Source: Nitrosopumilales archaeon CG_4_9_14_0_2_um_filter_34_16
GTDB taxonomy: Archaea; Thermoproteota; Nitrososphaeria; Nitrososphaerales; Nitrosopumilaceae
Direction: 5' to 3'
Assembly (NCBI GenBank): GCA_002788515.1
Contig: PFRJ01000102.1
Coordinates: 1 to 16,865, forward strand
DNA length: 16,865 bases
The notes under the pieces were generated by a model. It was not told the origin of the DNA and did not search any database. It saw only the letters and a list, made by a program, of their open reading frames with translations. The position numbers were made by a program, and so were the translations under genes. This document shows positions 14,034 to 16,865 of this stretch, piece by piece; positions within the stretch are counted from its first letter, which is position 1; each line of letters begins with the position of its first letter.

Positions 14034-14660
14034 TCAACTACGCACAAGCTCCGACAGTTTACGAATATGGCTAGTATCATTTTGCATAACCAAATCAAGG
14101 GCTCTTTGCATTTCATCTTCATGTGGTTGTAAAGTTTTTTGTGTGGTTATTATTTCACATTCCTCAATGATAGGTAATCGTTTGAAGTTTCTGTATTGGG
14201 GATATGTCACAGTGCATGAATAATAGTTGATGTCATCTTTGAATTTGTATCTAATTTCAAACGGTAGAATAGAATTGTTTTCAGAGGTAATATCAGTTAT
14301 GATCTTTTTTATTTGAGCAATATCAAATGGCTTGTTTACTACTGGTACGTGCAACAAATCAAAGAGATTTGAATATACCGCATCAGGATCTCCTGTAACA
14401 ACTACTAGTTTAGCATCAGGATCCAAGTCCTTGATGGTCTCAACTACATAATAGCCATTGTATTCGGGCATCTGTAAATCAGTAAAGACGATATCCGGGT
14501 TGTGTTTTTCATACAAGTTTACTGCGTTTTTGCCATCATTCCCAGTTGCAAGAACGTTGACATCAATTATACCTAACAAGTCACAAAACACATCAACAAT
14601 ATTCTGATCGTCATCAATAATGATGCAGTTGAGCTTTCTTGGAGTGGTATTATCTTTCAT
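14034..14660 (-). CDS. Response regulator with unknown C-terminal output domain
   Basis: A 208-residue protein with a complete receiver domain (about 10-125): acidic triad D16-D18 in IIIDDDQN, phospho-acceptor D61 in VFTDLQMPEYNG, T89 in VVVTGDP, and K110 in VNKPF. The remaining 80 residues (LPFEIRYKFKDDINYY..., then a helical end DEMQRALDLVMQND) match no DNA-binding fold I know; a beta-rich segment (134-155) then helices suggests a small output domain special to this group. Receivers of this kind answer histidine kinases, but none lies in the window. It probably acts through the winged-helix protein encoded just behind it, though this is inference. ATG 14660 has a good AT box at 14689-14698, leaving a short leader. 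Confidence 0.88.
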   Translation of the reverse strand: MKDNTTPRKLNCIIIDDDQNIVDVFCDLLGIIDVNVLATGNDGKNAVNLYEKHNPDIVFTDLQMPEYNGYYVVETIKDLDPDAKLVVVTGDPDAVYSNLFDLLHVPVVNKPFDIAQIKKIITDITSENNSILPFEIRYKFKDDINYYSCTVTYPQYRNFKRLPIIEECEIITTQKTLQPHEDEMQRALDLVMQNDTSHIRKLSELVRS

Positions 14661-14688
14661 ATACTATAGTAAATAATACATTCATACC

Positions 14689-14698
14689 TTATATAATT
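14689..14698 (-). promoter_or_regulatory. TATA box for the response-regulator operon
   Basis: On the minus strand AATTATATAA is centred about 34 bases before ATG 14660. It is one of the best TATA matches here; the spacing implies a leader of about 8-10 bases. Confidence 0.5.
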
Positions 14699-14763
14699 TT
14701 CATAACTTGTTAATCCCATATTTGGGAAATTTAAGTAAAATGTATGTGCGTATTTAAAATTAC

Positions 14764-14773
14764 ATTAATAAAT
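14764..14773 (+). promoter_or_regulatory. TATA-like box for the small CCCH gene
   Basis: ATTAATAAAT is centred about 28 bases before TTG 14797, giving some support to that unusual start codon. Confidence 0.35.
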
Positions 14774-14796
14774 ATCACAACATTACAAGATAGTCA

Positions 14797-15006
14797 TTGA
14801 AATACTCATTTGATGAAAATCCATTCCAACAATCCGAAGTATCCATATCCATAAAAGAAATTATTAAATGCCAAAAATGTCTTTCAAATGACGTTCTTTG
14901 TTGGTTTCATACAGAGTCATTAAAAACAAGCATTATCGTTGATGTTCAAAACTGGATTAATGACAGCAAAGTAATTCAGAAAAAGAATACTTTGAGTGAC
15001 TTCTAA
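14797..15006 (+). CDS. Small CCCH (zinc-binding-like) protein with TTG start
   Basis: A 69-residue frame starting at TTG 14797 (MKYSFDENPF). There is no other Met and an in-frame TAG lies three codons upstream, so TTG is the only likely start. It contains C25-x2-C28-x6-C35-x2-H38 (CQKCLSNDVLCWFH), a plausible single zinc site of the zinc-ribbon/knuckle sort, followed by a short strand-like segment SIIVDVQNW and a Lys-rich tail. No named family. The stop overlaps the stop of the convergent secreted-protein gene by four bases (CTAA, 15003-15006), a packing seen elsewhere in this window. The evidence is the metal-site pattern, the AT box and the packing; a chance frame remains possible. Confidence 0.5.
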   Translation: MKYSFDENPFQQSEVSISIKEIIKCQKCLSNDVLCWFHTESLKTSIIVDVQNWINDSKVIQKKNTLSDF

Positions 15007-15341
15007 GGCAATTTCATTGTTATTTGTTTTGCAGATATGATATCATCATCATATGCAATGATGTAAAGAAGTACATTACCGTTTGCAAACGCGGTAACGT
15101 TGTGTAATATTATCTCATCATAAGTTGTTTGTTCTGAGAAATTTGGAAAACAGCTAACGCATCCTATCTCATAATTTGATACGCCATCATCATGATTCCA
15201 AATTAATTTAACTAAAATTTCAGAGTCCTCAGACTCCAATACAGTTGTAGTGACATCCTCCAATGGTTGAGCATATGCAACATTTATGAAAGCAAATACA
15301 AAAACACTAGTAATTACACCTAATAGAATTTTAGAATTCAT
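15003..15341 (-). CDS. Small secreted protein
   Basis: A 112-residue protein with a clear signal peptide: MNSKILLGVITSVFVFAFIN, then VAYA with likely cleavage after residue 24. The mature part (88 residues) has alternating hydrophobic residues (EILVKLIWNH, NVLLYIIAYDD) suggesting a small beta-sandwich, and a C61-x2-C64 pair (GCVSCFP) that could form a disulfide or bind a metal. No family recognised. The gene starts at ATG 15341, which lies inside the first of three TAGAATTCA repeats, and its stop overlaps the convergent CCCH gene by four bases. Likely real because of the signal peptide; role unknown. Confidence 0.7.
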   Translation of the reverse strand: MNSKILLGVITSVFVFAFINVAYAQPLEDVTTTVLESEDSEILVKLIWNHDDGVSNYEIGCVSCFPNFSEQTTYDEIILHNVTAFANGNVLLYIIAYDDDIISAKQITMKLP

Positions 15342-15466
15342 TTGAATTTCTACTCATCATGATGTTTTAGTTTTACTTTTTAAGTATGTCGTAGAATTCA
15401 TACCGTGTGAAATTCAATTACGATGTAGTTAAGATCTTTTGAATTTATTTTGCGTTTTAGAATTCA
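15332..15466. repeat. Three spaced copies of TAGAATTCA
   Basis: The nine-base word TAGAATTCA occurs at 15332-15340, 15392-15400 and 15458-15466, spaced 60 and 66 bases apart, with near-copies (TTTGAATTTCTAC, GAAATTCAATTA) between. The first covers the start codon of the secreted-protein gene; the others lie in the 156-base spacer towards the ParB-like gene. They could be operator sites or chance in AT-rich DNA. I see no gene in 15342-15497. Confidence 0.35.
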
Positions 15467-15497
15467 ACTCATACAATTAAATTTAGCATCATAAGGA

Positions 15498-16304
15498 TTA
15501 CCTTCTTTTCATATAGTCTGACATTATTTTTGCAGCCATTTCAGTAACTTCTAGATTATTTTTTGCAGCCAGACTGCGCAGTTTTCTTGCATGAGATTTG
15601 TTTAACTCTAATGTGACTCTTTGTTGGAGTAATGCTGCTTTTGCCTTTTTGAGCAGTTTGGGATGCGATGACTTTGTGCTTTTTGCCAAATGATACAGGT
15701 ATTTTTTTCGCAGTCTTTGATCAAGCGGAATAATCTTTTCTGCGATTTTTATGGCCTTTGGCACATTTGGAATGCTTTGGTACAGTCTGGTAGCATCATC
15801 ACGTGATAGTTTCTTTGGAACGTATTCTTTAAGTTTGTCAGGCACCGCCGCAAAACCAAGATATTTTTTTAGTGTTTGAGGAGATATCCCAAGTGACTTT
15901 GCTGCTTTGCTTTGTCCTACAGATTCAGAAAGAAACACACATGCTGCTGTCATGTCCTTTGTGTTCATCTTGTTTCTGTGAAGATTTTCAACTACTGATG
16001 CTGCCTTTGCATTATCCAAGTCATATTTTGTGGAATTTGTAAGTAACAGTACAGGTATCTTCTTTGCGCCAATTCTTTTTAGTGCCGCAAGTCTTCTCTG
16101 ACCCGACATTAGCAAGTATGAATTTTTTCCATCCTTTTGTACCATTGGGGGGTTTTGCAGTCCTTCGTTTTTAATAGAACGTGCAAGTTCTGAAATTCCT
16201 TCACGATCTAGCTTTCTTGCTTGCGCATCATGCCATACCTTGATCTGTTTTATAGGAATCTCTCTAAGACGATACGATATTGGTGAATTGTAACGTTTTG
16301 CCAC
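15498..16304 (-). CDS. ParB-like DNA-binding protein with ribbon-helix-helix-like tail
   Basis: A ParB/Spo0J-type protein. Numbered from TTG 16322 (274 residues): ParB N-terminal fold with GLQNPPMV (54-61), MSGQRRLAALKRIG (72-85, the GERRxRA box) and VENLHRNKMN (111-120); helix-turn-helix at 137-155 (QSKAAKSLGISPQTLKKYLG); a Lys-rich helical middle; and a tail at 235-274 (RVTLELNKSHARKLRSLAAK...) that looks like a ribbon-helix-helix strand and two helices. ParB proteins load on parS sites as CTP-driven clamps with ParA; no ParA gene is adjacent, so it could instead be a transcription factor. The gene looks richer in G+C than most neighbours (23 and 26 of 60 in two lines I counted, against 13 and 18 in two aminopeptidase lines). 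Start is unsure: GTG 16304 (MAKRYNSP) fits the TATATT-rich DNA just upstream better than TTG 16322. Confidence 0.8.
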   Translation of the reverse strand: MAKRYNSPISYRLREIPIKQIKVWHDAQARKLDREGISELARSIKNEGLQNPPMVQKDGKNSYLLMSGQRRLAALKRIGAKKIPVLLLTNSTKYDLDNAKAASVVENLHRNKMNTKDMTAACVFLSESVGQSKAAKSLGISPQTLKKYLGFAAVPDKLKEYVPKKLSRDDATRLYQSIPNVPKAIKIAEKIIPLDQRLRKKYLYHLAKSTKSSHPKLLKKAKAALLQQRVTLELNKSHARKLRSLAAKNNLEVTEMAAKIMSDYMKRR

Positions 16305-16364
16305 ATATGTGAATAGAAACAATATATGTTAAGAGATATTGTGATGTACAATTGACCAGTCATC

Positions 16365-16372
16365 AAAAAAAA
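16365..16372 (-). terminator. Oligo-T terminator behind tbp
   Basis: Thirteen bases after the tbp stop, the minus strand has a run of eight T, the kind of signal archaeal RNA polymerase stops at. It separates tbp from the ParB-like gene, which therefore likely has its own promoter. Confidence 0.5.
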
Positions 16373-16384
16373 TCGTTCTTTGAA

Positions 16385-16865
16385 CTAGTCATATATCATT
16401 AGTTCTTTTTCTTCTAGTAAAATGTGCAGTGAATTTACTGCACAATACACATCCTCTGCAGTCTTTCCCCCAGTGCACACCAATTTACCTGATGCAAAAA
16501 TCAGAATCACTACCTTTGGATCAACCATTCTGTGAATCAATCCTGGAAATTGTTCAGGCTCATACATGCTTCTTGGAACCATCCTTGCTGCTTTCTCCAA
16601 GTGTATTGTTCCTCCAAGATTAACTGATGACACGATGTTCTGTATGGTGACTATAGCGTCGTTTTTTATCTTGATTTTTCCCCTTCGGAGACTATCCACT
16701 ACCGTTTTTACTGCCTTCTTGCCATCTCTTCAGACTTTGATCCGGTACAGACCATCTTTCCTGTTCTAAATAACAGTGTGGCAGTCTTTGGATTTGTAAG
16801 TCTGAATACTGCGCCTGGAAATTGTTCTGGATTGTATTCCACTTTGGGAAACTTTTTCTGAATAT
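16385..16865 (-). pseudogene. tbp: TATA-binding protein (TBP), 3' part, with a one-base frameshift
   Basis: TBP is the general factor that binds TATA boxes and recruits TFB and RNA polymerase; archaeal TBPs are about 180-190 residues built of two similar repeats. The first-repeat end is visible from the right edge: KKFPKVEYNPEQFPGAVFRL, then TLLFRTGKMVCTGSKSEEMA. The frame then hits TAA at 16708-16710. The second repeat continues in the next frame: AVKTVVDSLRRGKIKIKND, IVSSVNLGGTIHLEKAARMV, YEPEQFPGLIHRMVDPKVVI, GKLVCTGGKTAEDV, ending ELMIYD. The break lies at about 16714-16720, where GCAAGAAGGCAG would be in frame as GCAAGAAAGGCAG (one missing A on the minus strand, T on the plus). The rest of both repeats is well conserved. 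It may be a recent mutation in one of several tbp copies or a sequencing error. The 5' end is outside the window. Confidence 0.85.

Noticed and set aside
16711..16729. Programmed -1 ribosomal frameshift in tbp.
   Set aside because: The local sequence GCAAGAAGGCAG has no X-XXY-YYZ slippery heptamer and I saw no obvious downstream stem; mutation or sequencing error is simpler.
1..16865. CRISPR arrays, insertion sequences, tRNA genes, prophage or defence modules.
   Set aside because: I looked for spaced direct repeats, transposase motifs, T-loop sequences and typical defence domains and found none; the content is mainly housekeeping and small group-specific genes.

Overview
The window looks like part of the chromosome of an ammonia-oxidising archaeon of the Nitrosopumilus type (Nitrososphaerota, formerly Thaumarchaeota). 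It is AT-rich, encodes archaeal proteins (ABCE1/Rli1, a TATA-binding protein, a RimI-like acetyltransferase, a Trm5-like methyltransferase), and carries a 5S rRNA gene away from any 16S-23S operon. It also has a regulator with what looks like a thaumarchaeal (NitrOD5-like) output domain. The organism assignment is inference from gene content and style; no 16S gene is present.

Layout. (1) 1-695: 3'-truncated gene (minus) for a membrane-anchored or secreted protein. (2) 852-1124: small basic protein with three TGRGT motifs. (3) 1170-4470: minus-strand operon for non-oxidative pentose-phosphate metabolism, in the order transketolase N-half fused to ribulose-phosphate 3-epimerase, transketolase C-half, transaldolase, joined by TTGA and ATGA stop/start overlaps with Shine-Dalgarno sites. 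(4) 4547-6434: small CxxC (DCC-like) protein and an M17 leucyl aminopeptidase. (5) 6437-6736 (minus): 5S rRNA followed by a 42-residue C2H2 zinc-finger mini-protein. (6) 6834-9454: ABCE1 and a Trm5-like methyltransferase. (7) 9456-10209 (minus): two-helix membrane protein and GNAT acetyltransferase. (8) 10261-11394: M50 site-2-type protease. (9) 11386-12468 (minus): divergent LarA-like protein. (10) 12519-13124: orotate phosphoribosyltransferase. (11) 13368-14660 (minus): response regulator followed by a winged-helix regulator. (12) 14797-15341: small CCCH protein convergent with a small secreted protein. (13) 15498-16304 (minus): ParB-like protein with a ribbon-helix-helix-like tail. (14) 16385-16865 (minus): 3' part of a tbp gene carrying a one-base frameshift.

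How it works together. Most first genes have an AT-rich TATA-like box centred about 26 bases before the start codon, as expected for leaderless mRNAs, whereas internal operon genes have GGAG/AGGTG sites. I used this to choose starts. Two divergent gene pairs (10209/10261 and 12468/12519) are separated by only about 50 bases with one central AT box, which may drive both directions. Housekeeping functions dominate: sugar-phosphate interconversion, pyrimidine synthesis, ribosome recycling, tRNA modification, peptide turnover. The right third is regulatory.

Points most worth a second look are the transketolase-N/epimerase fusion with all catalytic residues present, the frameshifted tbp, the TGRGT-repeat protein, the zinc-finger mini-gene behind 5S rRNA, the LarA-like and Trm5-like proteins with altered key residues, and the ParB-RHH protein without a ParA neighbour. 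I saw no insertion sequence, CRISPR array, tRNA or prophage.
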